This document shows, one piece after another, positions 1 to 6,279 of a DNA stretch of 6,828 nucleotides (positions are counted from its first letter, which is position 1; each line of letters opens with the position of its first letter). The position numbers and the translations under genes are program-made. The DNA is from JALOAP01 sp964632355. GTDB lineage: Bacteria > Chloroflexota > Dehalococcoidia > Tepidiformales > Tepidiformaceae. Below the pieces are notes generated by a model, which searched no databases, was not told where the DNA came from, and saw only the letters and a list, made by a program, of their open reading frames with translations. The DNA is taken from the NCBI GenBank assembly GCA_964632355.1, contig CAZWBW010000122.1, positions 1-6,828 of the forward strand. Reading direction: 5' to 3'.

Positions 1-145
1 CCGTCCGACCCGGCCGACCCGGCCGACCCGACCGATCCGACGGACCCGGCCGACCCCGGCGATCCGACCGATCCGACGGACCCGACCGACCCGACGGACC
101 CGACTGACCCGGCCGATCCGACGGACCCGGCCGATCCCGGCGCGG
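1..145 (+). repeat. Tandem 9-base coding repeat, Asp-Pro-(Thr/Ala/Gly)
   Basis: The DNA is a degenerate tandem array of 9-base units of the type GACCCGGCC / GACCCGACC / GATCCGACG. It encodes successive DPA, DPT and DPG triplets and runs in from the left edge to about 145. Alternate codons (GAC/GAT, GCC/ACC/ACG) vary while the Asp-Pro core is constant, so selection appears to hold the peptide pattern. Such low-complexity acidic Pro-rich stretches usually form extended stalks in exported proteins. Copy number may vary between strains by slippage, and the array may be collapsed in assemblies. Confidence 0.8.
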
Positions 146-345
146 GAGGTTCGACCGATCCGGTGGTCGACGACCCGGCGGACGACGAAGGGCCTGGCGC
201 TCGCCTCGCCCCCGCGCCGCCCGCCACAGGGTCTGGGTTGCGGCCGCATGCCACGGCAAAGCCTCACCTCGGCGCTGCGAGTGCGTTCTTCGCCCTCGCC
301 GTCATGCTCGGCGCCGCGGCAGCCATGAGGTCCCGCCGGCGGTAG
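1..345 (+). CDS. C-terminal part of a repeat-bearing, membrane-anchored surface protein (5' truncated by window edge)
   Basis: The frame is open from the first base to the TAG at 343-345, so the true start lies upstream of the window. What is visible: about 48 residues of Asp-Pro-Thr / Asp-Pro-Ala / Asp-Pro-Gly triplet repeats, then a short acidic linker (GGSTDPVVDDPADDEGPG), then PAPPATGSG, a hydrophobic helix (roughly AASAFFALAVMLGAAAAM) and a terminal RSRRR. The order of stalk, PxTG-like motif, membrane helix and positive tail is that of sortase-type or membrane-retained C-terminal anchors, although the motif is PPATG, not LPxTG. The same layout closes the protein ending at 3416, which suggests a common anchoring route. 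The N-terminal functional domain is not in the window, so no function can be given. The partial CDS is well supported; the surface role is inference. Confidence 0.8.
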   Translation, partial: PSDPADPADPTDPTDPADPGDPTDPTDPTDPTDPTDPADPTDPADPGAGGSTDPVVDDPADDEGPGARLAPAPPATGSGLRPHATAKPHLGAASAFFALAVMLGAAAAMRSRRR

Positions 346-351
346 TCCCGG

Positions 352-369
352 GGCGGGCGTCGTCCCGCC
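352..369 (+). terminator. Weak GC hairpin after the first surface-protein gene
   Basis: GGCGGG (352-357), a CGTCGT loop and CCCGCC (364-369) form a perfect 6-bp stem starting 7 bases after the stop codon. There is no T-run behind it, so if it ends transcription it does so imperfectly. The kinase-like gene downstream could therefore be partly co-transcribed. The surrounding sequence is very GC-rich, so chance pairing is possible. Confidence 0.25.
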
Positions 370-517
370 ACGCGGGTCACGGCGCCCTCGCCGGGGGATT
401 CAGCCTCGCTGACAGTGCCAGGGGGATGGCTCCTCCCGCCCATCTCCCTGGCCGCCCCGGCGATCCGCACCGCCAGGCTCCACCACGTCCGGCGCAGCCG
501 CGACGTGCTTCGGATTC

Positions 518-521
518 GGAG
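518..521 (+). promoter_or_regulatory. Ribosome binding site choosing GTG 529
   Basis: GGAG lies 7 bases ahead of the in-frame GTG at 529. The GTG at 415 opens the longest frame but has only a GGGGGA-type run inside the codons after it and would add a 38-residue extension with no recognisable features. This is the reason for preferring 529 as the start of the kinase-like gene. Confidence 0.45.
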
Positions 522-528
522 TGCTCAA

Positions 529-1326
529 GTGAACAACTTCCCGTCTCAACCCCGCTTTTCATCGTTCGAACGCGGAGGCCACGAGGCCGGTTCGTGCCAC
601 GACGACAGCTGCCCGGCTGGCCGGGCGACTGGCCCCCGTGAGGACCATCCATGCACTGCCCACCTGTGCGAACCCGTCCAGTCGCTTTCCGTGGAACTGG
701 CGCACCACCTGACCGACATCTGCTCTGCAATCCTGTTGTCCGCCGGGCTCACCCTTGCGGAAGGCGCAAGCGACACCGCATCCCGGCATCTCCACACCAT
801 TCGCGAGGCAGCCGATCGGGGTGCCGAGATCGCGCTGAAGCTTCGTGCCGTCGCGCGTCTCGGCTCGTCCCGCTGGGAGGTGGTCGACCTCGGCCGGTCT
901 GCGGTCGATGCCCTCGAGCGCATCGACCGCGCACATCGAGTGCACGTGACTGTCGACGCCGCGCCGACGCCGGTCCCGGTACGACTACCGGCCGGCGCCG
1001 TCGACGAAATCATCGCCCAGCTCATCGCGAACGCCGTCCAGGCCTCACGAGGCGGCGGTACGGTTCACGTCTCGGTTGGTCTCGAACAGACGGGCCAGCG
1101 GTTCGCAACGCTCCAGGTGATGGACTGGGGCGTGGGCATGAACCCCACGACGCTTGTCCTGGCTCGGCAGCCGTTCTTCACGACTCGGTGGACACCAACA
1201 GCCCTGGGCCTCGGCATTCCGCTCGTGGAAGCGCTTGTAGCGAGAGCTGGTGGTGCGCTGGACCTCCACTCGACTGTGGGCGCCGGCACCGTGGCGACGA
1301 TTCGTCTCCCGCTCGTCGAACGCTAG
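529..1326 (+). CDS. Sensorless histidine-kinase-like protein (HisKA-like helices plus HATPase_c)
   Basis: The product is about 265 residues from the GTG at 529. Residues 1-50 show no sensor domain and no membrane helix. A two-helix dimerisation segment follows, with LAHHLTDI where the NtrB-like 'LAHDFNN' kinases carry the phospho-acceptor His; H59 is the candidate, with H60 at the usual Asp position. The ATP-binding domain is complete in outline: N-box IANAVQAS (N168), G1 box DWGVGM (D199), F-box QPFFTTRW (about 215-221), G2 ALGLG (225-229) with IPLVEALVARAGG behind it, and a closing GAGTVATIRLPL. This is the family architecture of a kinase that autophosphorylates His and passes phosphate to a response regulator. 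No receiver or DNA-binding gene lies nearby, so the partner is unknown. Starts at GTG 415 (303 aa) or GTG 691 (immediately before the His helix) are alternatives. Kinase fold sure; signalling target unknown. Confidence 0.8.
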   Translation: MNNFPSQPRFSSFERGGHEAGSCHDDSCPAGRATGPREDHPCTAHLCEPVQSLSVELAHHLTDICSAILLSAGLTLAEGASDTASRHLHTIREAADRGAEIALKLRAVARLGSSRWEVVDLGRSAVDALERIDRAHRVHVTVDAAPTPVPVRLPAGAVDEIIAQLIANAVQASRGGGTVHVSVGLEQTGQRFATLQVMDWGVGMNPTTLVLARQPFFTTRWTPTALGLGIPLVEALVARAGGALDLHSTVGAGTVATIRLPLVER

Positions 1327-1653
1327 CAAATGTGGCGGGCGGCCAGCGCACGAGGATTGATGCTATTTTCCACGAAAGAGCAACACACGTGTGCAAATGG
1401 TGAACAAACGGTGGAGAGCGATTCAGCCCTCGCTGATGATCACTGGTTTCGAACTGGATTCGCGTTTCCAGTCGTCATAAGCGACAACAATCCGCTTCAG
1501 GCCAACAGTGATGCGCGCGTTATGATCGATAGTTGGAGCTGCACACGACAATAACACTCGAAATGTATCGACATGCGAGTCGTCTAACCTGGGTCAATTA
1601 GCACAAAATGAAACAGGAATATCGAGTCATGCTACTGAGAATGTCCAGTTATC

Positions 1654-1682
1654 TTGATCGTTTGTAAACCACGGGATAAAAC
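1654..1682 (+). promoter_or_regulatory. Candidate sigma-70-type promoter for the surface-protein gene
   Basis: TTGATC (1654-1659) and TAAAAC (1677-1682) are separated by exactly 17 bases. Each matches four of six positions of the -35 and -10 consensus. Transcription would start near 1689 and give a leader of about 140 bases before the GTG at 1833. The local A/T-rich context supports it, but no experiment or conservation is available here. Confidence 0.4.
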
Positions 1683-1818
1683 GAGCCACACACTAGTTCA
1701 CGGCATTGCACAGGAGCGACATTCAGAATCGGGCCGCGAGCACAAGACGTCGCCCGTGGTTGAGGGATTTGTGTGCTTGTTTTCTGGCGGTGTCGTGCAA
1801 CGAAAATCACACACCCTC

Positions 1819-1825
1819 GAGGAGG
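1819..1825 (+). promoter_or_regulatory. Strong Shine-Dalgarno fixing GTG 1833 as start
   Basis: GAGGAGG ends 7 bases before GTG 1833. The frame is open further upstream (from 1773), but the extra 20 codons would place charged residues ahead of the signal peptide and have no ribosome binding site, so 1833 is the start. Confidence 0.8.
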
Positions 1826-1832
1826 TAGTTTC

Positions 1833-3416
1833 GTGGGCAATGGCGTCCTCGCGAGCCGCTCAAGGCATGGCGCACTGGCGCTAGGCCTGCTCTGTCTATT
1901 GGCCGGGGTGTTCCTGCTCGCTCCTGCGCGGGCCGAAGCCGACTCCGGTGACATCGACGGAGAAGCCGAAGTCGCGGAGGCCACGCTGCTGAACCAGGTT
2001 GTTCAAGTAAGCATCGGGCGAGTCGAGCTCCCGCCGAACGGCGGTAGCGTTGGCGGACCGCTCGTGGGCCTCAACCTCTCCGCCACTGGCGTGGGCATCC
2101 CCGGGCTGGCTACCGTGAACCTTCCCCTGGCATCCAGCACGGCCTTCTCGGACTGTGAAGGGAGCCCGGGGCCCGCTGATGTCTTCGCGAACTGCCGCTC
2201 AGGCGTCGAAGACCTCGATCTGAGTCTTGCGCTCAATCTCCTCGGGATCTCCGCGCTCAACGTCCCGATCGTTGAAGCCGACGTCGTGCGTGCCGAAGCG
2301 ACCAGTGTCGGCTCGGGCGGCGTCCTGACCAGCACAACCAACGGAAGCACCATCGTCGGCCTGCGGATCGGCGGCAATCCCGTCACCGACATCTCCCCCG
2401 GGCTGGTTGTCCCCGTGAATCTCACGGTGAACACGAGCGAGGGGATCAACATCAACTCCTCGGAGCTGCTGGACAGCCTCGGGCTCGCAGGCCTGGACCC
2501 GAGCGTCGACGCGCTCGTCAACACCGTCAATGCCCTCCTGTTCGGCCAGGAGGACGGGCTTCTGTCCTCCCTGGCGAACCTCCTCACGGTCGATGCAGAG
2601 GTCTCGATCACCGGCAGCGTCACGCTGCTTGGTCAATCGACAGGCGGCGATGGAGTGCAGTCGACCAATGCGACCGTCACCGCCCTCGCCGTCGACCTCG
2701 CCGTGGCAATCGATCTCGACCTCGGCCTGGAGAGCGATCTCACCGTTGCCGAGTGCGCCGATGTCGCCGACCTCCCCCTGGTGCAGTGCACCGTTGGCGC
2801 CCTGGTGGGCTTCCTCGGTAACCTGCTCGACGGCCTGATCGGTCAGAACTCGCTGCTCGGCGGCATCCTCAGTGAAATCTTCGCAGAACTGGGCCTGAGC
2901 TTCGGCGATGACGGCACCGTCGAACGCGCAGCCACGGTCGCCCTGGACCTCGGCGTGGTGGATCTCTCGCTTGTCCATGCCGAGTCGGCCATTACCAACT
3001 ACCAGGCCGACGAACCTACCCCGACCCCAACCGCCACACCGTCGGAGACGCCGACCGCCACTGCAACGCCGACCGAACCGACGGCGACGCCCACGGCCAC
3101 GGCGACCCCGACCAGCACCGCGACCCCGACGCCAACGGCGACGCGGACGCCCGACCCGGATACTCCGACGCCGACGGCCACCGCCACTCCCGACCCCGGC
3201 ACCCCGACACCCACGGCCACTCCGTCCGCGACTGCTACGGCATCGCCGACGGCAACCACTCCGCCGTCGACCGCCACGCCGAAGGCGCCGGCAACCGGGA
3301 ATAGTGGCACCTCCACCGGGCCCACGAGCTGGACTGCCCTCGCGCTGATCGTTGCTGGCGCTGTGCTTACGGCTACAAGCCTCGGCTGGTTCGCCCGGGG
3401 AATCCGAAGGTCCTAA
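1833..3416 (+). CDS. Secreted adhesin-like protein with Pro/Thr stalk and C-terminal PATG anchor
   Basis: The protein has about 527 residues. Residues 1-36 are a textbook signal peptide (RSRHG, then ALALGLLCLLAGVFLLAP, then ARA/EA as the likely cleavage site). Residues 37-390 are a Val/Leu/Ala/Asn-rich, beta-prone body, resembling in style the 'choice-of-anchor' surface families (e.g. the stretch GSTIVGLRIGGNPVTDISPG). Four cysteines, C108/C121 and C308/C319, could form two local disulfides. Residues ~395-486 are a TPTPTATP-type stalk. PATG at 486-489 precedes a membrane helix (about 500-519) and a basic tail, RGIRRS. It would sit outside the cell, held at membrane or wall. A strong ribosome binding site precedes it and a strong terminator follows, so it looks monocistronic. 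The body family is a resemblance only; substrate or ligand is unknown. Confidence 0.85.
   Translation: MGNGVLASRSRHGALALGLLCLLAGVFLLAPARAEADSGDIDGEAEVAEATLLNQVVQVSIGRVELPPNGGSVGGPLVGLNLSATGVGIPGLATVNLPLASSTAFSDCEGSPGPADVFANCRSGVEDLDLSLALNLLGISALNVPIVEADVVRAEATSVGSGGVLTSTTNGSTIVGLRIGGNPVTDISPGLVVPVNLTVNTSEGININSSELLDSLGLAGLDPSVDALVNTVNALLFGQEDGLLSSLANLLTVDAEVSITGSVTLLGQSTGGDGVQSTNATVTALAVDLAVAIDLDLGLESDLTVAECADVADLPLVQCTVGALVGFLGNLLDGLIGQNSLLGGILSEIFAELGLSFGDDGTVERAATVALDLGVVDLSLVHAESAITNYQADEPTPTPTATPSETPTATATPTEPTATPTATATPTSTATPTPTATRTPDPDTPTPTATATPDPGTPTPTATPSATATASPTATTPPSTATPKAPATGNSGTSTGPTSWTALALIVAGAVLTATSLGWFARGIRRS
3012..3290 (+). repeat. Pro-Thr/Ala low-complexity stalk repeat
   Basis: About 90 codons alternate Pro with Thr, Ala or Ser (PTPTATPTATP pattern, interrupted by SE, EP, RTPDPDT and PDPGT). 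At DNA level it is an irregular array of ccg/acc/gcc/acg triplets, which also creates spurious long open frames on the other strand (Gly-Val and Arg-Pro patterns). Such stalks are common in surface proteins of Chloroflexota and could carry O-glycosylation at Thr. Confidence 0.8.
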
Positions 3417-3444
3417 CGCTCGCTACTTCCGCGAGTGACCGCAC

Positions 3445-3472
3445 GGGAGGGGAGACGTGAGTCTCTCCTCCC
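3445..3472 (+). terminator. Rho-independent-like terminator between convergent genes
   Basis: GGGAGGGGAGAC (3445-3456) pairs with GTCTCTCCTCCC (3461-3472) through 12 pairs, one of them G-U, closed by a GTGA loop, a GNRA-class tetraloop. CTTCTGTGTG follows on the plus strand, a poor but T-containing tail. It lies 28 bases after the surface-protein stop and 40 bases beyond the stop of the minus-strand reductase, so it may serve both convergent genes. Confidence 0.7.
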
Positions 3473-3511
3473 CTTCTGTGTGCCCCCGGAGCACAACGGG
3501 GTCGAGTCCGG

Positions 3512-4330
3512 TCAGTAGAGTTCGGCCGCCACCCGCTCCAGCTCCCGCCGCTCGGCGTCGTCCATCGGCGCGTAGCTGCTCGCCACCGCGACGTTCGCCT
3601 CGATGCGCGAGGGGAACCTCGCCCCCGGGATCGCAACTGAAACCGCGGGGTTCGAAAGCACGTACCGCAGCAGGTTCGCCGGCGTGAGGATGCCTGCTGT
3701 GCCCTCGGCGATGCGGCGGCGCATCACGCTCGTCCGGCCCGAACCCCCAAGCGGCCGCATGACGATGACCCCAACGTCGTGTTCCGCAGCCAGTTCGAGC
3801 ACCGGCGCCGACTCCGGGTAGAACGCGGAGTATTCCAGCATGATGGTCGCGAACTCACCCGAGAGGATGAGCCGCCGGGCCAGTTCGAGGTTGTGTGTCG
3901 AGACCCCGATGTGCCCGATGAGCCCCCGGTACTGCGCCGCCTTCAGTCCCTCGAGCGCGCCGTCCGGGCCCATCGCCTCGTTCCACGCATCCTCGGTCGA
4001 AACATCGTGGAGTTGGTAGACGTCGACCTTCCGCACCCCGAGGACCCGCAGCGAATCGTCGATTGCGTACTGCGCACCGCTCGCCGTTCGGCTGAACGTC
4101 TTGCTCGCGATAAGGAAGGGTGCGCTCCCCCGCCGGCGAATCACCTCCCCGATGAGGTGTTCGCTCCCAGCGTAGTCCCGCGCGGTGTCGACGAACCCAA
4201 TGCCCGCGTCGATGGCCGCCTCGAGCGTCTCCGCCCCCTGGTCCGAAGTCGGCGTGTCCATCGCCCCGAGCCCCAGTTCGGTGGTCATCAGGCCGGTGCG
4301 CCCAAGCCGCCGCTGCCGCAACGTCGCCAT
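3512..4330 (-). CDS. Aldo/keto reductase family oxidoreductase
   Basis: The product has 272 residues and is intact. It belongs to the NAD(P)H-dependent (beta/alpha)8-barrel aldo/keto reductases, which reduce aldehydes and ketones to alcohols in the cytosol. The N-terminus RRLGRTGLMTTELGLGAM is typical. The catalytic tetrad is present: D48 and Y53 in FVDTARDYAGSE, K77 in LIASKTF and H108 in VYQLHDV. GVSTHN and the late VSVAIPGAR segment (cofactor-binding side) are also in place. It is a little shorter than many relatives (about 300-330) but has both ends. An AGGAG box 6 bases ahead of the ATG supports the start. It lies 102 bases downstream of the GH15/Zwf pseudogene on the same strand and could once have shared its transcript. 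Substrate cannot be told from sequence. Confidence 0.93.
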   Translation of the reverse strand: MATLRQRRLGRTGLMTTELGLGAMDTPTSDQGAETLEAAIDAGIGFVDTARDYAGSEHLIGEVIRRRGSAPFLIASKTFSRTASGAQYAIDDSLRVLGVRKVDVYQLHDVSTEDAWNEAMGPDGALEGLKAAQYRGLIGHIGVSTHNLELARRLILSGEFATIMLEYSAFYPESAPVLELAAEHDVGVIVMRPLGGSGRTSVMRRRIAEGTAGILTPANLLRYVLSNPAVSVAIPGARFPSRIEANVAVASSYAPMDDAERRELERVAAELY

Positions 4331-4336
4331 CCCATG

Positions 4337-4341
4337 CTCCT
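4337..4341 (-). promoter_or_regulatory. Ribosome binding site of the aldo/keto reductase
   Basis: Read on the minus strand, AGGAG is followed by CATGGG and then the ATG at 4330-4328, a spacing of 6. An overlapping ATG within CATGGG is out of frame. Confidence 0.6.
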
Positions 4342-4432
4342 GGCTTTCTGACTACCGGAGATCATCGCCGGTCATGCCCCTGCTGCCCACCTGCCGGCGG
4401 TCGCCACTGCCGGTGTGGCCGACGCGCTCCTG

Positions 4433-4813
4433 TCAGCGCATCGGCCCCGCCGAGCCCGCTTCGTAACTCACCAGCGGAACCAGGTTCCGCGACCATGCGT
4501 CGAGGACTGGTTCGACGACCCGCCACGACTCTTCCGCTTCGTCGCCGCGTATGGAGAGCGCCATATTGCGATGCAGCACGTTGTGCAGCAGCTGCCCGTA
4601 CGGTGGGAGCCGGGCGGGTTCAAGCTGCGCGGCCAGCGTCACTGGTACGAGGCCCCGGGCGTGGCTGCCAACACCTGCGAGTTCCAGTCGAACGTCTTCC
4701 GGATCGAGACCAAAACGCAGCACATTGGGCGCAGCATCCACATCGAAAATCCCGCCATGGGGCACCGCCCGGAAATGCACCGTGACTTCCTTCCGGTCTG
4801 TGCCGAGCGCCTT
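4433..4813 (-). pseudogene. zwf: C-terminal remnant of glucose-6-phosphate dehydrogenase
   Basis: This is the last ~126 codons of the chimeric frame. GKALGTDRKEVTVHFRAVPH, APNVLRFGLDPEDV, LPPYGQLLHNVLHRNMALS, IRGDEAEESWRVVEPVLDAW and SYEAGSAGP follow the order of the Zwf C-terminal domain. The NADP-binding Rossmann domain with its GxxGDLA loop and the catalytic RIDHYLGKE segment are absent, so it cannot oxidise glucose-6-phosphate. The end also looks damaged: after SAGP the frame reads MR-stop, whereas a shifted frame continues DALTGARR, close to the usual 'GPxxADxLL' ending of Zwf, which suggests a small indel near 4441. The cell presumably has another zwf or lacks this oxidative pentose-phosphate step. 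Confidence 0.8.
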
Positions 4814-5434
4814 CCCGAGGACTTCTCCGTACACATCGTGCTGACGCTGATCGGCCGCGCCGTTGCCCCAGCGCACTGGGCGCGAGCCCCGGTACCCATC
4901 GAGTTCGGTGTCCTCGCGTTCCTCCGGGACGATGCCGCCGTCGAACGTGTACATGATCCGCGGCCAGCGGCTCCGTTCGAACGCGTCGAGGACCCAGCCC
5001 AGGAACGCGTCCGCTTCGTTCGCGAAGCCCACGCGGCGCAGTGCGAACACGCCGTAGGCAGCGTCCCGGATCCAGCTATAGCGGTAGTCCCAGTTCCTCA
5101 CCCCTCCCACGGGTGCGGGCAGCGACGACGTGGGCGCCGCGACGAGGGATCCGCTCACCCACTGGTCGCACAACTTCAGCGTGATGGCCGAGCGCCGCAC
5201 CATCGGTTCCTGCGCACCGCTGTAGGCGAACGTTGACATCCATCGCCGCCATGCGTCGGTGGTGTCGCGAAGCATCGCGTCCACATCGAGCGCGTGATGG
5301 CGATGGAACCGCCCCCACGAGAGCACCAGGTCGATGCGGTCGCCCTGCGCGAGATCGTGGGTTGTCGTGAGCCCGGAAAGCGGACGGTTGGACCGGAGGT
5401 GCAGGCGCAGATCGGGCCGGCCGGTGGGTTGAAT

Positions 5435-5437
5435 TTA
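5435..5437 (-). other. In-frame nonsense codon (TAA) inside the GH15 part
   Basis: On the minus strand the codons read ...GAT GGC ATC TAA ATT CAA CCC... Both sides are GH15-like and in the same frame (RNGANMRPAFDGI before; IQPTGRPDLRLHLRS after). This is therefore a base substitution (or tiny in-frame change), not a frameshift. It truncates the product to 167 residues. Confidence 0.85.
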
Positions 5438-5938
5438 GATGCCATCGAATGCAGGCCGCATATTGGCGCCGTTCCGCGGCTCCAGGTCGATGCCGAGCCG
5501 TACATTGCCATCGAGGACCAACGCCGACCGGATCAGTTCCCGCCGATCCGAACCAGAGTCATCCGCGAGGTCGGCGTTCGAACGAAGGGCCAGCGCATCC
5601 GTGAGCCGGACCGTCCCGGTGTCCGTCTGTAGCTCCGTTACCAGCACGCCCGTGTCCGGTTCGTAGTACTGCCGCGACACTCGAAGGCCCTCGGGCGTCA
5701 CGCTGAAATGCCCGCCTCTCGCCGGATCGAGCAGGCCGCAGAACAGCGGCTCCGAATCGAAGTGAGGGAGACAGAGCCACTGGATGGAACCATCCCTGCC
5801 GACGAGCGCCGCCGTCGCACCATCGCCGATGAGTCCCAGGTCCTCGATCGGAAGGTGGCCGCCTCGCTTTTGAACCGGCCGAAATTGCGGGTCTTGTTCA
5901 AGCATCCGGCCACCCGGGCGCGTCCCCAACCGAGACAC

Positions 5939-6279
5939 TGCGAAATCTCCGAGACCGCGATCCCGGGCCTGCAGCCTCCTTCCCTGGCAGTCACGCGAAG
6001 GTCAACAGGCACGGCGTTGCCCTTGCCGTACTATCCCGGACGCATCTCAGGGCAGGTGCTCCCGAATACACGAGTTCCCGCTCGAACCGCCGGAGCCTCC
6101 GCCTCGAAACGGCGACCGGTCTCCCAGGTGATCGGTACTCCGCCTCTGGTACGATTGTGCTGTGTCGGTCCGAGCCTTGGCCTGCACGCGAAACTGCCGG
6201 TGAACATCCGGATGGCGAGCCCATCCTGTATCCGGAAAGGAAGCGTTCGCTTCGAGGTACAAGACTTGGAGATCGGTGC
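5939..6279. other. Intergenic stretch between GH15 pseudogene and tRNA-Lys
   Basis: About 340 bases contain the GH15 ribosome binding site (5947-5950 on the minus strand) and otherwise no gene I can support. Open frames here on either strand have no ribosome binding site or recognisable protein pattern. No consensus promoter for the tRNA stands out. CTCC-rich and CCGG-rich words are frequent but show no clear long inverted repeat. Confidence 0.45.

Larger units (their letters stand above)
1327..1832. other. A/T-richer intergenic region, no convincing gene
   Basis: Base composition drops clearly relative to both neighbours, and the stretch is rich in ATs such as TTATGATCGATAG and AATTAGCACAAAATGAAACAGG. 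A 74-codon open frame from 1330 to 1554 and others on both strands lack ribosome binding sites and recognisable protein character, and I do not call them. Small symmetric elements are present: a perfect 10-base palindrome CACACGTGTG at 1384-1393, and ACTGGA/TCCAGT (1453-1458 and 1467-1472) around an 8-base loop. The last 180 bases hold the likely promoter and leader of the surface-protein gene at 1833. Confidence 0.5.
4433..5938 (-). pseudogene. GH15 glucoamylase/trehalase-type gene, nonsense-interrupted and fused in frame to the 3' end of zwf
   Basis: One frame of 502 codons runs from GTG 5938 (GGAG 8 bases ahead, at 5947-5950) to TGA at 4433, broken only by TAA at codon 168 (5435-5437). Codons 30-374 match glycoside hydrolase family 15: PIEDLGLIGDGATAALVGRD near 30-49, WLCLPHFDS near 54, VAAPTSSLP, NWDYRYSWIRDAAY at 282-295, then GYRGSRPVRWGNGAADQ and HDVYGEVL (367-374). 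GH15 enzymes hydrolyse terminal alpha-glucosidic bonds or trehalose and are usually about 600 residues. From codon 375 the sequence changes to the C-terminal end of glucose-6-phosphate dehydrogenase. The GH15 general acid and base lie in the missing half, so no hydrolase activity is expected. Downstream fragments starting at GTG 5326 would be open but lack a credible ribosome binding site. Domain identities are firm; whether the join is biological or an assembly error cannot be decided here. Confidence 0.85.

Noticed and set aside
1..145. CRISPR-like array
   Set aside because: The repeats are contiguous 9-base codon triplets with no spacers and lie within an open frame.
651..1403. 250-codon plus-strand frame overlapping the kinase-like gene
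   Set aside because: It is extremely Arg/Pro-rich, typical of an off-frame reading of GC-rich coding DNA. The kinase boxes lie in the other frame.
1330..1554. Small ORF of 74 codons after the kinase-like gene
   Set aside because: No ribosome binding site, no hydrophobic or domain pattern. It cannot be told from chance in an A/T-richer gap.
2199..2978. Long minus-strand open frame (259 codons) opposite the adhesin gene
   Set aside because: Shadow frame caused by GC-biased third positions. It has no ribosome binding site and no recognisable protein pattern, while the plus frame has a signal peptide and anchor.
2999..3325. Minus-strand Gly/Val/Ala repeat protein
   Set aside because: It is the reverse complement of the Pro/Thr stalk codons. 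The low-complexity pattern is a by-product.
3779..4351. 190-codon plus-strand frame opposite the aldo/keto reductase
   Set aside because: Shadow of an intact minus-strand gene that has all four catalytic residues and a ribosome binding site.
4415..5236. 273-codon plus-strand frame opposite the GH15/Zwf region
   Set aside because: The minus strand carries clear GH15 and Zwf motifs. The plus reading has none.
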